Assembly (NCBI GenBank): GCA_015069205.1
Contig: SVIZ01000001.1
Span: 317,155-381,154 of the forward strand
Length of the DNA stretch: 64,000 bases
Direction of reading: 5' to 3'
Origin: Oscillospiraceae bacterium
GTDB taxonomy: Bacteria; Bacillota; Clostridia; Saccharofermentanales; Saccharofermentanaceae
Below the pieces are notes generated by a model. It was given only the letters and a program-made list of their open reading frames with translations. It was not told where the DNA came from and made no database searches. The position numbers and the translations under genes were made by a program. Of the stretch, positions 35,967 to 44,321 are shown in pieces. Numbering within the stretch: the first letter of the stretch is position 1; each line of letters opens with the position of its first letter.

Positions 35967-36022
35967 AACAATCGGGCTATCTCCTAAGAACATATTATAT
36001 GCCCTGGAGGTGCCCGATTGTT
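35967..36022 (-). terminator. Long hairpin between rpsR and rplI (terminator or leader element)
   Basis: AACAATCGGGC pairs perfectly with GCCCGATTGTT (11 bp), enclosing 34 nt that hold a second CTCC/GGAG pairing. On the minus strand it ends with TTTTG. The loop carries a TATAAT on the minus strand that could serve as a -10 for rplI. It may end rpsF-ssb-rpsR while starting rplI. Confidence 0.5.
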
Positions 36023-36094
36023 ATTAATTTTTTAAATTATATCTTAGCTAACGTGTTTTGTGTTAATCACGGGTGCTATTGTCCCAAAAACGGA

Positions 36095-36367
36095 TTACTG
36101 AACCGTGTAGGGCAAGATAGCAACCTGACGTGCACGCTTGATAGCTGTTGTAAGCTCACGCTGGTGGATTGCGCATGTGCCTGTCATTCTCTTGGGAAGG
36201 ATCTTTCCGTTCTCGGAAATGTACTTCTTGAGAGTAACTTCATCCATAAAGTCGATAGCCTCAACCTTATTTGCGCAGAAGTTGCAAACCTTCCTGCGTG
36301 TTCTTCTCTGTCTCATTCCGCCGGCAAAATCTCTACCACCGGCTCTGGGTGCTCTGTTCTCTGCCAT
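36095..36367 (-). CDS. rpsR: 30S ribosomal protein S18 (zinc-type)
   Basis: A 90-residue S18. The core has [19 protein letters not shown] and [29 protein letters not shown]. The CxxC in KVCNFC with the later C and H suggests the zinc-binding form. The short Arg/Gly-rich N-terminal extension is usual. SD AAAGGAG precedes ATG. It is the last gene of rpsF-ssb-rpsR. Confidence 0.97.
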   Translation of the reverse strand: MAENRAPRAGGRDFAGGMRQRRTRRKVCNFCANKVEAIDFMDEVTLKKYISENGKILPKRMTGTCAIHQRELTTAIKRARQVAILPYTVQ

Positions 36368-36386
36368 TTTGAGTGATCTCCTTTAA

Positions 36387-36881
36387 TTAAATCTCAAATG
36401 GAAGCTCACCGGACTGACCTTCATCAAAACCGCCCATCGTAGGTGCATCGATCTGCATATTGGGAGCAGTAGGCGCACTTGCTGCAACTGATTCAGCTGC
36501 GGGGGGATTGAAAGACTGCGTAGGAGCAGCAGGCTCCTGACGATATGCGTCTCCGGATGTCGCACCGGAAGATTCTACGAATTCTGCCTCGTCAACAACG
36601 ACTTCGGTAATGAACCTTTTCTGTCCACTCTGATCATCGTAGCTTCTTGTCTGAATGCTGCCTACCAAACCGATGCGGTTGCCTTTATGGAAATACTTCT
36701 GGATAAAGACTGCCGTCTGGCGCCATGCGACACAGTTGATGAAATCAGCCTGTCTCTGGCCGTTCTGATCCTTAAAGCGTCTGTCAACTGCGATTGTGAA
36801 GTTGCAGAACTGGGTCTGGTTTGAAGTAAGCTTTACTTCCGGGTCCTTGGTAAGTCTTCCGACTAATTCTACCTTGTTCAT
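36387..36881 (-). CDS. ssb: Single-stranded DNA-binding protein
   Basis: A 164-residue SSB. The OB fold starts MNKVELVGRLTKDPEVKLTSNQTQFCNFTIAV. It is followed by a disordered linker rich in Ala, Pro and Gln and the acidic partner-binding tip GGFDEGQSGELPFEI, whose DDIPF-like end is here GELPFEI. It protects ssDNA and recruits repair and replication partners. Located between rpsF and rpsR as in other Firmicutes. Confidence 0.96.
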   Translation of the reverse strand: MNKVELVGRLTKDPEVKLTSNQTQFCNFTIAVDRRFKDQNGQRQADFINCVAWRQTAVFIQKYFHKGNRIGLVGSIQTRSYDDQSGQKRFITEVVVDEAEFVESSGATSGDAYRQEPAAPTQSFNPPAAESVAASAPTAPNMQIDAPTMGGFDEGQSGELPFEI

Positions 36882-36908
36882 TTACTGTTACCTTCCTGTC
36901 TTAAGTGA

Positions 36909-37196
36909 TTACTCACCGACACGAACAATGAGATAACGGATAACGCCATCAGTGATCTTGAGAACACGCTCAAGTTCCTTAGGGAAATCGCTCTCGGCAG
37001 TAAATACTGTCTGAACATAGTAGCCGTTCTTCTGACCGTCAATCTCGTAAGCGAGCTCACGTGTTCCGATTGTGTCGAATGCATCAATCGTAGCACCTGA
37101 TTCGATCTTAGCCTTAATTGTGTCAGTAAGAGAAGCAATGCCCTCCTCACCTACAGCGGTGCTGAGAACTGTGATCAAACGATACTGGTTTGCCAT
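36909..37196 (-). CDS. rpsF: 30S ribosomal protein S6
   Basis: A 95-residue S6. It starts MANQYRLITVLSTAVGEEGIASLTDTIKAKIE, with the conserved GTRELAYEIDGQKNGYYVQTVF and a C-terminal RVLKITDGVIRYLIVR. It pairs with S18 on the 30S platform. SD AAGGAGG precedes ATG. The leader contains an S6:S18-binding-like RNA structure (37214-37256) and a promoter at 37276-37305. Confidence 0.97.
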   Translation of the reverse strand: MANQYRLITVLSTAVGEEGIASLTDTIKAKIESGATIDAFDTIGTRELAYEIDGQKNGYYVQTVFTAESDFPKELERVLKITDGVIRYLIVRVGE

Positions 37197-37213
37197 TGTT
37201 ATTCACCTCCTTC

Positions 37214-37256
37214 TGGACTTTACGGCCCGGCCTGTACCGGGCAAGGATGCCGTCCA
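37214..37256 (-). promoter_or_regulatory. S6:S18-type autoregulatory leader RNA (probable)
   Basis: On the minus strand UGGAC (37252-37256) can pair with GUCCA (37214-37218), enclosing a GCCCGG/CCGGGC hairpin whose 3' side is followed by CCG. This matches the remembered layout of S6:S18 leaders, which use a CCG next to the hairpin to bind the S6-S18 pair. A competing GCCGT/ACGGC hairpin (37249-37268) is also possible. Confidence 0.5.
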
Positions 37257-37275
37257 TATATAAACGGCAACGAGA

Positions 37276-37305
37276 AGAATAACACAGCAACAGAACCAAA
37301 GTCAA
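37276..37305 (-). promoter_or_regulatory. Promoter of rpsF-ssb-rpsR
   Basis: TTGACT (37300-37305), 18 nt, TATTCT (37276-37281) on the minus strand. The -35 is good and the -10 moderate; the start would lie just before the leader structure. Confidence 0.55.
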
Positions 37306-37410
37306 GCATTTACTATATAAATAGAGCTGTTATCGCCGTTCATGTCCTGCCTAATTCTTACAGGGAGATTCTAACAACCCGAAAATCAAAATTCTACCCT
37401 TTCAGAGCAG

Positions 37411-37450
37411 ATTGAGACTTTGGAGCATAAATTGAGACTAGTCTCAATTT
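37411..37450. repeat. Perfect 22-bp palindrome with an extra half-site
   Basis: AAATTGAGACT is followed directly by its reverse complement AGTCTCAATTT (37429-37450), and a further direct copy ATTGAGACT lies at 37411-37419. The plus strand continues into T6. It sits just past the sua5 stop (37471). It may be a terminator for that gene or an operator; the lack of a loop is odd for a terminator. Confidence 0.6.
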
Positions 37451-37470
37451 TTTCTGTCCCCAAAAACGAA

Positions 37471-39279
37471 TTAAACTCGTGATGCGCCGAGGTCTTTCAG
37501 GATATACGGGAACAGTATCTCAAGCCATGCATTCAGGGCTTTTGCGGTGTGAAGATATGTCTCGTAATTCTCTCCTGAAGGGTCAGGAACGGATATAGAC
37601 ATGACTCTTCCGGAAGAGTCTTTCATGACAAGTCCGTTTGCAGCTGCAAACGTCGACAGGGAGAAAACCTTGTCCTTTATCTCAGGGAATGCCTTAGTGA
37701 TCGCAAACGCCTGCTCATCCCTTACTGTCAGGATAAGGTCATTGCAGTCATAGATTGCAGGATTTGCCCTTCTTGATTCGATGGAACTGAGACCCAGGCC
37801 GGTAAGCTCTCTTACTGCCTTATCCATCTGCTGATCCGGATCCAGGCCGTCCATTGCGGTAAGTCCTGCAGACTCGCAGTAGATCTCAAAGCCTGTGTCG
37901 GCCGCGGAGTTCGATATGTATGGCTCGTTCTTTTCGAGCATGCGTCTCATAAGAGCTTCGCAGCATGCAGACAAAGAAATGTTGTTGTCGTCTACAAAGA
38001 GCACGGAACCCGTAAATGTATCCTTGAAAGCATCGATCGGGAGCGGAGTTCTTGCAGGCCTTGCAGGTGCGGGCATCCCGGGAGTGAGTTCTTCTTTCTT
38101 GCCTGATGCCTTGCCGAGTCTGTTCATGTAAGCAACAGACAAACCTTCGCCGTTAAATCCCTGCGCAAGAATAACGTCGACTTCCTGAACATCCAGAAAT
38201 CTCAGGCCTTCGAAAAGCCCGTGGGATGCGCATGATACGTCAACAGTCTTTCCGTAAACACAAAACTCGGTATGTGCGGAAAGGATCTTGTCGTTAAGCT
38301 TGTCGTAAACGGCCTTGATCTCGCTTCCGCAATAAAGACCGATCCTTGTAAAAGGATTCTTCGAAAGGAGTTCTCTTGATCTCAGGATGAATGGAGATGC
38401 AATATTGACCAGTTCCTTTGCTTCGTCATCAGAAAGCTTCTTAAGGTCTTCAACAGTGAATCTGACATCCGCGATCTTTCCGTCGGTTCCTATGGCATCG
38501 TCGCCTGTGATCTTTGTGCCTTCAGGCATTTCCATGATCTCAACCTGGGCATAAGGCGCATAGTGGCGGTACTTCATTCCGGGTGATCTGGGAGCTTCCT
38601 TGCCTGATAACGAACCTGCCATAACGGCCTCCTTGTCTTTCAATACAGAATCGATGTCTGCTTTGGTAACCGCGCCCGGCCTTAATATGACCGGCTCTGT
38701 TCCGGTACAGTCAACAACTGTCGATTCAAGACCAAACTCAGAATCGCCGCCGTCAATGACCGCATAGATATATCCGTCCATATCTTCAAGCACGGATCTT
38801 GCACCCGTGGGGGAAGGTCTTCCGGAAAGATTTGCCGAAGGTGCCGCAACGGGCACGCCGCAGTATTTAAGGAACTTATTTGCAACGGGATGTGAAGGCA
38901 TTCTTACGCCGACCGTATCAAGACCTGCCGTAGTCTCGTCTGAGATCGAATCTGCCTTCTTCATCACTATCGTGATCGGGCCCGGCATGAAAGCATCGAT
39001 TAACGTCTGCGCAAGAGGAGTGATCTCGGAAACGATGTCTTTTATCTGCTCTTTATCACCGATATGGCAGATGAGCGGATTATCCGCAGGACGTCCCTTG
39101 GCTTCGAAAACTCTCTTTACCGCTTCGCCGTTACCTGCGTCACAGCCGAGGCCGTAAACAGTCTCAGTAGGAAAGCCTATTACTTCACCGTTTCTCAGGT
39201 GCTCTGCGGCATCCTTTAAGGCTTTATCGTCGTCAGATTCTATAAGTAATGTCTTCTTATATTTCTTTTCGCGGTCCAT
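37471..39279 (-). CDS. Sua5-type threonylcarbamoyl-AMP synthase fused to a degenerate LMW phosphatase-like domain
   Basis: 602 residues from ATG 39279, where SD AAGGTGA fits better than the upstream GTG. Residues about 10-205 are the YrdC/Sua5 domain (NGEVIGFPTETVYGLGCDA, KGRPADNPLICHI, PSANLSGRPSPT). The Sua5 C-terminal domain follows to about residue 380. A Pro/Ala linker (PAPARPARTPLPID) leads to a YwlE/LMW-PTP-like domain (about 424-602). In it the P-loop CxGNxxRS is replaced by VDDNNISLSA (no Cys, no Arg), although DPSG, the general-acid position, is kept. Sua5 makes t6A37 in ANN-decoding tRNAs. sua5 and ywlE-type genes are often neighbours in Firmicutes. Confidence 0.9.
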   Translation of the reverse strand: MDREKKYKKTLLIESDDDKALKDAAEHLRNGEVIGFPTETVYGLGCDAGNGEAVKRVFEAKGRPADNPLICHIGDKEQIKDIVSEITPLAQTLIDAFMPGPITIVMKKADSISDETTAGLDTVGVRMPSHPVANKFLKYCGVPVAAPSANLSGRPSPTGARSVLEDMDGYIYAVIDGGDSEFGLESTVVDCTGTEPVILRPGAVTKADIDSVLKDKEAVMAGSLSGKEAPRSPGMKYRHYAPYAQVEIMEMPEGTKITGDDAIGTDGKIADVRFTVEDLKKLSDDEAKELVNIASPFILRSRELLSKNPFTRIGLYCGSEIKAVYDKLNDKILSAHTEFCVYGKTVDVSCASHGLFEGLRFLDVQEVDVILAQGFNGEGLSVAYMNRLGKASGKKEELTPGMPAPARPARTPLPIDAFKDTFTGSVLFVDDNNISLSACCEALMRRMLEKNEPYISNSAADTGFEIYCESAGLTAMDGLDPDQQMDKAVRELTGLGLSSIESRRANPAIYDCNDLILTVRDEQAFAITKAFPEIKDKVFSLSTFAAANGLVMKDSSGRVMSISVPDPSGENYETYLHTAKALNAWLEILFPYILKDLGASRV

Positions 39280-39294
39280 ATATATCACCTTATA

Positions 39295-40383
39295 TTATTC
39301 TTCATTACTGCTCGCATTATCTGCCGCCTGTGCCAGAGTCAGCGCATCGACTATCTCATCAAGATCGCCTGCAAGGATACTGTCCAGCTTATAAAGTGTC
39401 AATCCGATCCGGTGGTCGGTTACTCTTCCCTGATGGTAATTATATGTGCGGATCCTCTCGGATCTGTCACCTGTTCCGACCTGTGATTTTCTTTCGTCGC
39501 TTATCCTGTCCACATCGGCCTGATGAGCTATTGCCCACAAACGTGACTGAAGGACTTCCATCGCCTTTTCCTTGTTCTGGATCTGGGATCTCTCGTCCTG
39601 ACAGGTAACGACCATTCCGGTCGGAAGATGCGTGATCCTTATTGCGGATGATGTCTTGTTGATGTGCTGTCCGCCGGCGCCTGATGACCTGAACCTGTCG
39701 ATCTTAAGGTCATTGGGATTTATCTCAAAGTCAGTCGGTTCAGCCTTAGGGAGAACTGCAACCGTAGCCGTTGAAGTGTGGACCCTTCCGCCGGATTCGG
39801 TTACCGGAACTCTCTGCACCCTGTGCACTCCGCTCTCGAACTTCATGCGTGAATAAGCTCTAGGACCGTCGATCTCTGCAATTATCTCTTTATATCCGCC
39901 AAGTTCCGTCGGGCTCATGTCAACGACACTCACGTCAAATCCTTTAAGCGCGGCATAGCCCTTATACATCTTGAAAAGATCAGACGCAAAGAGCGCGGAT
40001 TCTTCACCGCCGGCACCTGCCCTGATCTCAAGAATTACGGATCTTGAATCTCTGGGGTCACCCGGAGTCAGATATATCATGAGTTCTTTTTCGAGTGCGG
40101 CAAGTCTGTCTTTTGCATCGGCAAGTTCGCTGTTTGCAAGACTCCTCATCTCGTCGTCACTTCCGAGATCACCGCTCTCGAGAAGAGCAAGTATTCCTTC
40201 GATTTCCTTCTCGCAGGCTTCGTAACTCTTAATGGCTTCGACCTGCGGATTAAGTGCGGCAAGTTCTTTTGAATACTTCGTGTATTCTTCAGGACGCGAA
40301 GCAACAGCCGGATCACTCAATGTTCCGGTAAGCTCCTCGTATTTTGCTTTAATCAGGTCTGTCTTGCTCTTATCTATAGCCAT
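39295..40383 (-). CDS. prfA: Peptide chain release factor 1
   Basis: A 362-residue class I release factor. The codon-recognition region lies around residues 190-200, with [25 protein letters not shown]. The GGQ peptidyl-hydrolysis motif is in [21 protein letters not shown] (about residue 240). It reads UAA and UAG. It is followed 16 bp downstream by the sua5 fusion. The SD before ATG is weak. Confidence 0.96.
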   Translation of the reverse strand: MAIDKSKTDLIKAKYEELTGTLSDPAVASRPEEYTKYSKELAALNPQVEAIKSYEACEKEIEGILALLESGDLGSDDEMRSLANSELADAKDRLAALEKELMIYLTPGDPRDSRSVILEIRAGAGGEESALFASDLFKMYKGYAALKGFDVSVVDMSPTELGGYKEIIAEIDGPRAYSRMKFESGVHRVQRVPVTESGGRVHTSTATVAVLPKAEPTDFEINPNDLKIDRFRSSGAGGQHINKTSSAIRITHLPTGMVVTCQDERSQIQNKEKAMEVLQSRLWAIAHQADVDRISDERKSQVGTGDRSERIRTYNYHQGRVTDHRIGLTLYKLDSILAGDLDEIVDALTLAQAADNASSNEE

Positions 40384-40420
40384 TGCTATTCAAAAGTATC
40401 ACATAAGGATAATTATTTCC

Positions 40421-40453
40421 AATAAAGAAGCTGCCCCGAAAAGAAGCAGCTTC
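40421..40453 (-). terminator. Terminator of the zinc-ribbon protein gene
   Basis: GAAGCTGC pairs with GCAGCTTC around an 11-nt loop; on the minus strand TTTATT follows. It lies 25 nt after the stop at 40478. Confidence 0.75.
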
Positions 40454-40477
40454 CGCAATTTGTTTTTGTTAACGGCT

Positions 40478-41041
40478 TTATGCCTGAGGTGCCGGAGGTA
40501 CCTGACCCGGCTGGGGCGCAGCAGGAGCGGCAGGAGCGGCAGGAGCGGCAGGTGCCACAGGTGCAGCGGGAGCAACGGGTGCTATCGGAGCAACGGGAGC
40601 CTGAGGTGCCACGGGTGTCCTGTTCTGAACAGGAACATTGGTCAATACCTCATACTCGAGCTTATGTCTCAAAGGCTTCTGGCAGCGCGGACAATAAACG
40701 AATCCGTGCGGATACCACGCTCTGTGACCAAGATCATATGTATGGTAATCGAATTCATAGTAGCAGTACTCACATCTGCAGTGGAATGTCGGATTGTACT
40801 CCATGTATCCTGCAACGGGATAAGGATTTACAACACCGCTGTTCTGAACCCAGGGTCTTGCAGGTCTCAATTGCTGCTGGACCTGAACAGGCGGAACAGT
40901 TGCAACAGGTGCTGCGGGAGCAACGGGTGCTGCGGGAGCAGGAGCAGCTCCTGCCTGAGCTCTGAAATTAAATCCGCATTTCATGCAGAAATTGGCCTCA
41001 TCATTGACCTGAGTTCCGCACTGATTACAGAACTTGCTCAT
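40478..41041 (-). CDS. Double zinc-ribbon protein with Pro-Ala-Val linkers
   Basis: A 187-residue protein. The N-terminal zinc ribbon has C5/C8 and C19/C22. A Pro/Ala/Val stretch follows. A second metal-binding segment (HCRCEYCYYEFDYHTYD ... VYCPRC) lies around residues 88-125. The C-terminal 50 residues are repeats of APAAP/VAPIAPVAP. There is no membrane segment. It is a soluble scaffold-like protein; function unknown. SD GAGGAGG precedes ATG. The same zinc-ribbon start and Pro-Ala linker also occur in the C11 peptidase (11435-14437). Confidence 0.75.
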   Translation of the reverse strand: MSKFCNQCGTQVNDEANFCMKCGFNFRAQAGAAPAPAAPVAPAAPVATVPPVQVQQQLRPARPWVQNSGVVNPYPVAGYMEYNPTFHCRCEYCYYEFDYHTYDLGHRAWYPHGFVYCPRCQKPLRHKLEYEVLTNVPVQNRTPVAPQAPVAPIAPVAPAAPVAPAAPAAPAAPAAPQPGQVPPAPQA

Positions 41042-41112
41042 TGATTCTTCCTCCTCTTATTCCATATTTACACTATCGATAATTATACGGCTTACAATAC
41101 ACTATGGTCAAA

Positions 41113-41724
41113 TCAGCAGTCGCTGCTGTCGTCTATTATGTTGCCATTTCTGACGTTCTTTTCGATGAGATTCTCTTTCTCATATTCCCATATCTTTTCT
41201 GATCCCAAATGCACTCTTTCGTTACGTTTTAATACCTGACTGCGTTTAACGTCATGTTCTTTCCATGCACGTCCATCCGTCGCATCATTTAATATGAGCG
41301 GCTGGAAGCAGTCCATCGTTCTTGCAAATCTTGCTTCAGGTGTTTTCTGTTCTTCAAACTCATACCAGAGATTCTTCAGATATTCGCCCTGGTCTTCAGG
41401 CAAAAGTCCGTATAGTTTATCTGCTGCTTTTGCTTCGCGTTCTGCCTGTGTCTTTTTTCCTTCCTCATCGTATGCATATGTATCGCCTGCATATACTTCA
41501 ACGAGATCGTGTATAAGGAGCATCGAAACCGTCTTTAAAACATCTATTTCTTCATTAGCATATTCTTTAAGAAGAAGTGTCATTATAGCCATGTGCCATG
41601 CGTGCTGCGCATCGTCTTCGCGCGTCTCACAATCGGTAATATAATTCTGGCGCTTGATCATCTTCTCTTTATCAATTTCTCTGATGAAGGCCAGCTGTTT
41701 TTCAAGTCTTTCTTTGTCATCCAT
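41113..41724 (-). CDS. HD-domain hydrolase
   Basis: About 203 residues from the ATG at 41724, whose SD GGGGTGGAG fits better than the in-frame GTG inside it. HD superfamily motifs: DAQHAWHMAIMTLLL (His), LLIHDLVEVYAGDT (His-Asp) and MDCFQPLILND (Asp). They resemble YfbR-like 5'-nucleotidases or HD phosphohydrolases, but the substrate is not certain. It starts 20 bp after the unknown gene at 41744-42304, likely one unit. Confidence 0.82.
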   Translation of the reverse strand: MDDKERLEKQLAFIREIDKEKMIKRQNYITDCETREDDAQHAWHMAIMTLLLKEYANEEIDVLKTVSMLLIHDLVEVYAGDTYAYDEEGKKTQAEREAKAADKLYGLLPEDQGEYLKNLWYEFEEQKTPEARFARTMDCFQPLILNDATDGRAWKEHDVKRSQVLKRNERVHLGSEKIWEYEKENLIEKNVRNGNIIDDSSDC

Positions 41725-41743
41725 AGTTTTCTCCACCCCAAAA

Positions 41744-42304
41744 TCAAAGTGTACTCAGATTAAGTTTTCCATATTTCTTATATACTCTTACATAATCGTT
41801 TACTGCACACAGATGGCGGTCAATGATGTTATTCCATCCGATCTCGTTCAGATTGTCATAATCATCACAAAAGAAATTCTTCAGATCATTCATCACTTTT
41901 ACCATGCGTGCTTCAAGATCAGTATATAAACAGATGAGATGCACTCCGCCCTTATCCTCTTTGCTGTTGCGACCGCTCATTGTCTCAATGATTATTATCT
42001 TGTTTCTCTTATCGAGTTCAGTCATCTTTTCCATCTCATCCAGAAGATGTGATACCCAGTAATTCAGATCAACATGTCTTCTGTTAAGGACCTTGATAAT
42101 TGAATTGTGTTTGTTCCAAACAATATCTTCATCTTCCCAGAGTTTCTCGAAAAGACCTTCCAGGATCTCCTCATCCCATTTACGAAGCAGATCTTCACCG
42201 GGATTCATAGCCCTATATCTTTCATAAGCGGCGCTGTCTTCCCTGGCCATATGAAATGTTGAGCCCTGAAATCTTATATAACTCTCTTTAACCGGATCAA
42301 TCAT
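41744..42304 (-). CDS. Protein of unknown function
   Basis: A 186-residue soluble protein from ATG 42304 (SD AAGGGA; the upstream in-frame GTG lies before the SD). It is rich in Trp, Asp and Glu (RKWDEEILEGLFEKLWEDEDIVW) and mostly helical. One hydrophobic strand, KIIIIETMSG, is notable. No family is recognised. It shares a likely operon with the HD hydrolase. Confidence 0.65.
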   Translation of the reverse strand: MIDPVKESYIRFQGSTFHMAREDSAAYERYRAMNPGEDLLRKWDEEILEGLFEKLWEDEDIVWNKHNSIIKVLNRRHVDLNYWVSHLLDEMEKMTELDKRNKIIIIETMSGRNSKEDKGGVHLICLYTDLEARMVKVMNDLKNFFCDDYDNLNEIGWNNIIDRHLCAVNDYVRVYKKYGKLNLSTL

Positions 42305-42365
42305 ATTTATATATCCCTTCACTTCTTATATAAATTAATTTATACCATTTTCAACTAGCGAAATA

Positions 42366-42403
42366 AAAGAAAAAGACGACCGGAACAGCTTCCGATCGTC
42401 TTT
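42366..42403 (-). terminator. Terminator of tRNA-Val
   Basis: AAAGACGAtCGGAA pairs with TTCCGgTCGTCTTT around GCTG; then TTCTTTT on the minus strand, 5 nt past the tRNA 3' end. Confidence 0.88.
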
Positions 42404-42407
42404 GGTA

Positions 42408-42484
42408 TGGTGGATGATACAGGGCTCGAACCTGTGACCCCATGCACGTCAAGCATGTACTCTAGCCAGCTGAGCTAATCATCC
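42408..42484 (-). tRNA. tRNA-Val (GAC)
   Basis: Full cloverleaf on the minus strand: acceptor GGATGAT/ATCATCC, D arm with AGCTCAGCTGG, anticodon loop TTGACGT (anticodon GAC at 34-36), T arm CAGGTTCGAGCCCTG, A73 and encoded CCA. All standard positions incl. T33 are regular. It has its own promoter and terminator, unlike the array at 47.6 kb. Confidence 0.95.
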
Positions 42485-42500
42485 TTAAATGAACTTTGAA

Positions 42501-42529
42501 AGTATACATTGTTTTATTCTCTTTGACAA
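42501..42529 (-). promoter_or_regulatory. Promoter of tRNA-Val
   Basis: TTGTCA (42524-42529), 17 nt, TATACT (42501-42506) on the minus strand; the start would lie about 10 nt before the tRNA 5' end. Confidence 0.78.
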
Positions 42530-42847
42530 TCTGTTCTTTTAATTCATTTTCGAACTCAATTATTAACAAATTGTAAACGCATTTGTTAACATTTCCATTT
42601 ATCAAATTTGTCTCATTTCTCGTTTTTTTATTGAATATTTTATTTGATGATGTAAATTTACCACCCGCAAACCGCTTGCAATCAATGAATTTTTGACCGT
42701 TTTACACCACTATGCACAAAAACAGGTGTGCTCGATTGGTTATCCGCACAAATTAGGGAGAAATTATGAAAAATATGAACACATTGTGAACAGTCTGTGA
42801 TATATTTGTTTCATACAAAGCAAAACTTGTTAAAGGGGAGGCAGCTT
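42530..42847. other. AT-rich intergenic stretch before the pilin-like gene
   Basis: No gene seen. The last 100 nt hold a possible extended -10 (TGATATATT near 42799) for the pilin-like gene. There is also a seven-codon reading frame, ATGAAAAATATG...TGA (42766-42789), behind a weak SD; I cannot tell whether it is translated. Confidence 0.5.
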
Positions 42848-43054
42848 ATGAGAAGGATTGGAAAAACACGTAAGGGTTTCACACTCGTAGAAATGGTTCT
42901 TGTAATAGCTATCATTGTTATTCTTGCAGGCACACTCATTGTAGCTATCGGAAGATATCTCAATGGTGCAAATTCTGCTGTTACCTCAGTTTCACAGCAT
43001 AACAGCCAGATAGATTATGTTTACGATGTTTGTGAAGAGGCAATAAATAAATAG
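42848..43054 (+). CDS. Type IV pilin-like (class III signal) protein, single gene
   Basis: 68 residues from ATG 42848, chosen because SD AAGGGGAGG lies right before it; the longer frame upstream has no SD. It starts MRRIGKTRKGFTLVEMVLVIAIIVILAG: a basic leader, prepilin-peptidase site G|FTLVE with Glu at +5, and a hydrophobic helix. The mature part is only about 58 residues, very short for a pilin or ComGC, with no Cys pair. No pilus assembly genes lie nearby. It could be a minor pseudopilin or a relic. Confidence 0.82.
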   Translation: MRRIGKTRKGFTLVEMVLVIAIIVILAGTLIVAIGRYLNGANSAVTSVSQHNSQIDYVYDVCEEAINK

Positions 43055-43120
43055 ATAATTGACCGTCTCAAGGGTGAAAAAGACATCAAAACCTCTTATC
43101 CATAAAAGTGAAGCACGCAA

Positions 43121-43151
43121 AAAACCTCCCGAATCTTTGGGAGGTTTTTTG
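43121..43151. terminator. Bidirectional terminator between the pilin and nuclease genes
   Basis: AAAAACCTCCC pairs with GGGAGGTTTTT; the hairpin has a T run on both strands. It serves the plus-strand pilin gene and the minus-strand gene ending at 43180. Confidence 0.88.
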
Positions 43152-43179
43152 TTGGTTTATTCACTATTAATACCAGATC

Positions 43180-44247
43180 TTATTCCAACGTGATATTCAG
43201 CACCTGGGGATTGTGGTCGCTGCTTTCAAATCCGAGATCCACGATCTCATAAGAATCGATTCTGATATTAGAAGAGACAATAAATCCGTCGATAATGTAA
43301 TACTGAAGCGAATTCGGATCGTTACCTTCCAGAGGCGCATAAAGTGATCTGCATGATGCAATGTCAGAACTCATAAGGAACTGCCAGTCTGATTCATAAG
43401 GACTTACATCCATATCTGCAGGCTGCCACTGTTCAGGATATACAGGGAAATTGTCCGCAATATTCGAGAAAGTCTGGTTGAAATCGCCGCCTGCAATTAC
43501 ATAATTACCCTTCGCAGTTTCCTCATTAAGGATACCCATCAGCATCTCTGCCTGAGCAGCCTTACCTTCACCGTCATCATAAGCTTCAAGATGAAGATTT
43601 ACGATTACGAGTTCCTTACCGCCTTCAACGGGAATTCTTGTTATAAGAAGACATCTCTTAAGATTGAATGTTCTGATTGGCCATGTAAAAGGACAAGGCA
43701 GCTGTACTCTTGTTGCAGAAGTTGTCGGATAACTTGAATATGTGGCAATACCTGAATCAATATGTCCGTATGGCGGAACCGGGATCGGGAAAAACTCAAC
43801 TCTGAAGTTGTTTGCAAATGCCATGTTGTTAAAACCCAAACCGTCAAAATATAAGGTCTCATTAACGTGACGGCTTCTGCTGCTGTCAAGGTCGATCTCC
43901 TGAAGCAGAAGGATATCAGGATCCTGTGCCTTGATCTCACTGACAATATTGTCCATGTTTGCCCTTACGCGGGCTTCATCACCGGTATATACCATCTTAC
44001 CGCCATCCATAAAGAAGTCGGCATTGTCACCTAACGCGCCATAACCGATATTCCAGGCAACAAACTTTACCGAGTCACCTGCTGCAAGGGACTTAGCCTG
44101 CCCTCCGACAGTTTGAACCGGTACAACTTCAGTATCCTCCGGTTTGTATTCAACGATGGTAAGCCATGTCAGCAATCCGCCGACAAGTATAAGCAGGACA
44201 ATTACTAAAATAAGCAATGCCTTTAAGATCTTTTTTAAGGTCTTCAT
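43180..44247 (-). CDS. Membrane-anchored endonuclease/exonuclease/phosphatase family protein
   Basis: A 355-residue protein. One N-terminal membrane helix (residues 7-30) places the EEP domain outside the cell. The domain shows KFVAWNIGYG (N), DPDILLLQEIDLDSSR (catalytic Glu), VNLHLEA, VIAGGDFNQTF (Asp-Phe-Asn) and FESSDHNPQVL (final Asp-His). All key residues of the DNase I-like fold appear. It could act on extracellular nucleic acid, or on lipid head groups as sphingomyelinase-like members do. SD GGAGGAG precedes ATG. Confidence 0.87.
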   Translation of the reverse strand: MKTLKKILKALLILVIVLLILVGGLLTWLTIVEYKPEDTEVVPVQTVGGQAKSLAAGDSVKFVAWNIGYGALGDNADFFMDGGKMVYTGDEARVRANMDNIVSEIKAQDPDILLLQEIDLDSSRSRHVNETLYFDGLGFNNMAFANNFRVEFFPIPVPPYGHIDSGIATYSSYPTTSATRVQLPCPFTWPIRTFNLKRCLLITRIPVEGGKELVIVNLHLEAYDDGEGKAAQAEMLMGILNEETAKGNYVIAGGDFNQTFSNIADNFPVYPEQWQPADMDVSPYESDWQFLMSSDIASCRSLYAPLEGNDPNSLQYYIIDGFIVSSNIRIDSYEIVDLGFESSDHNPQVLNITLE

Positions 44248-44321
44248 TTTCGCTCCTCCGGACTAACAGCCCATACAAAATACAGTGCCTATTATAAACT
44301 AATGTCCCGGAAAACAATCAT

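Noticed and set aside
42408..42484. Member of the odd tRNA group
   Set aside because: tRNA-Val has regular stems, U33 and its own promoter and terminator, so it is an ordinary gene and serves as a comparison.
42766..42789. Seven-codon leader peptide before the pilin-like gene
   Set aside because: It has a weak SD but no attenuation hairpin follows, and nothing ties it to regulation.
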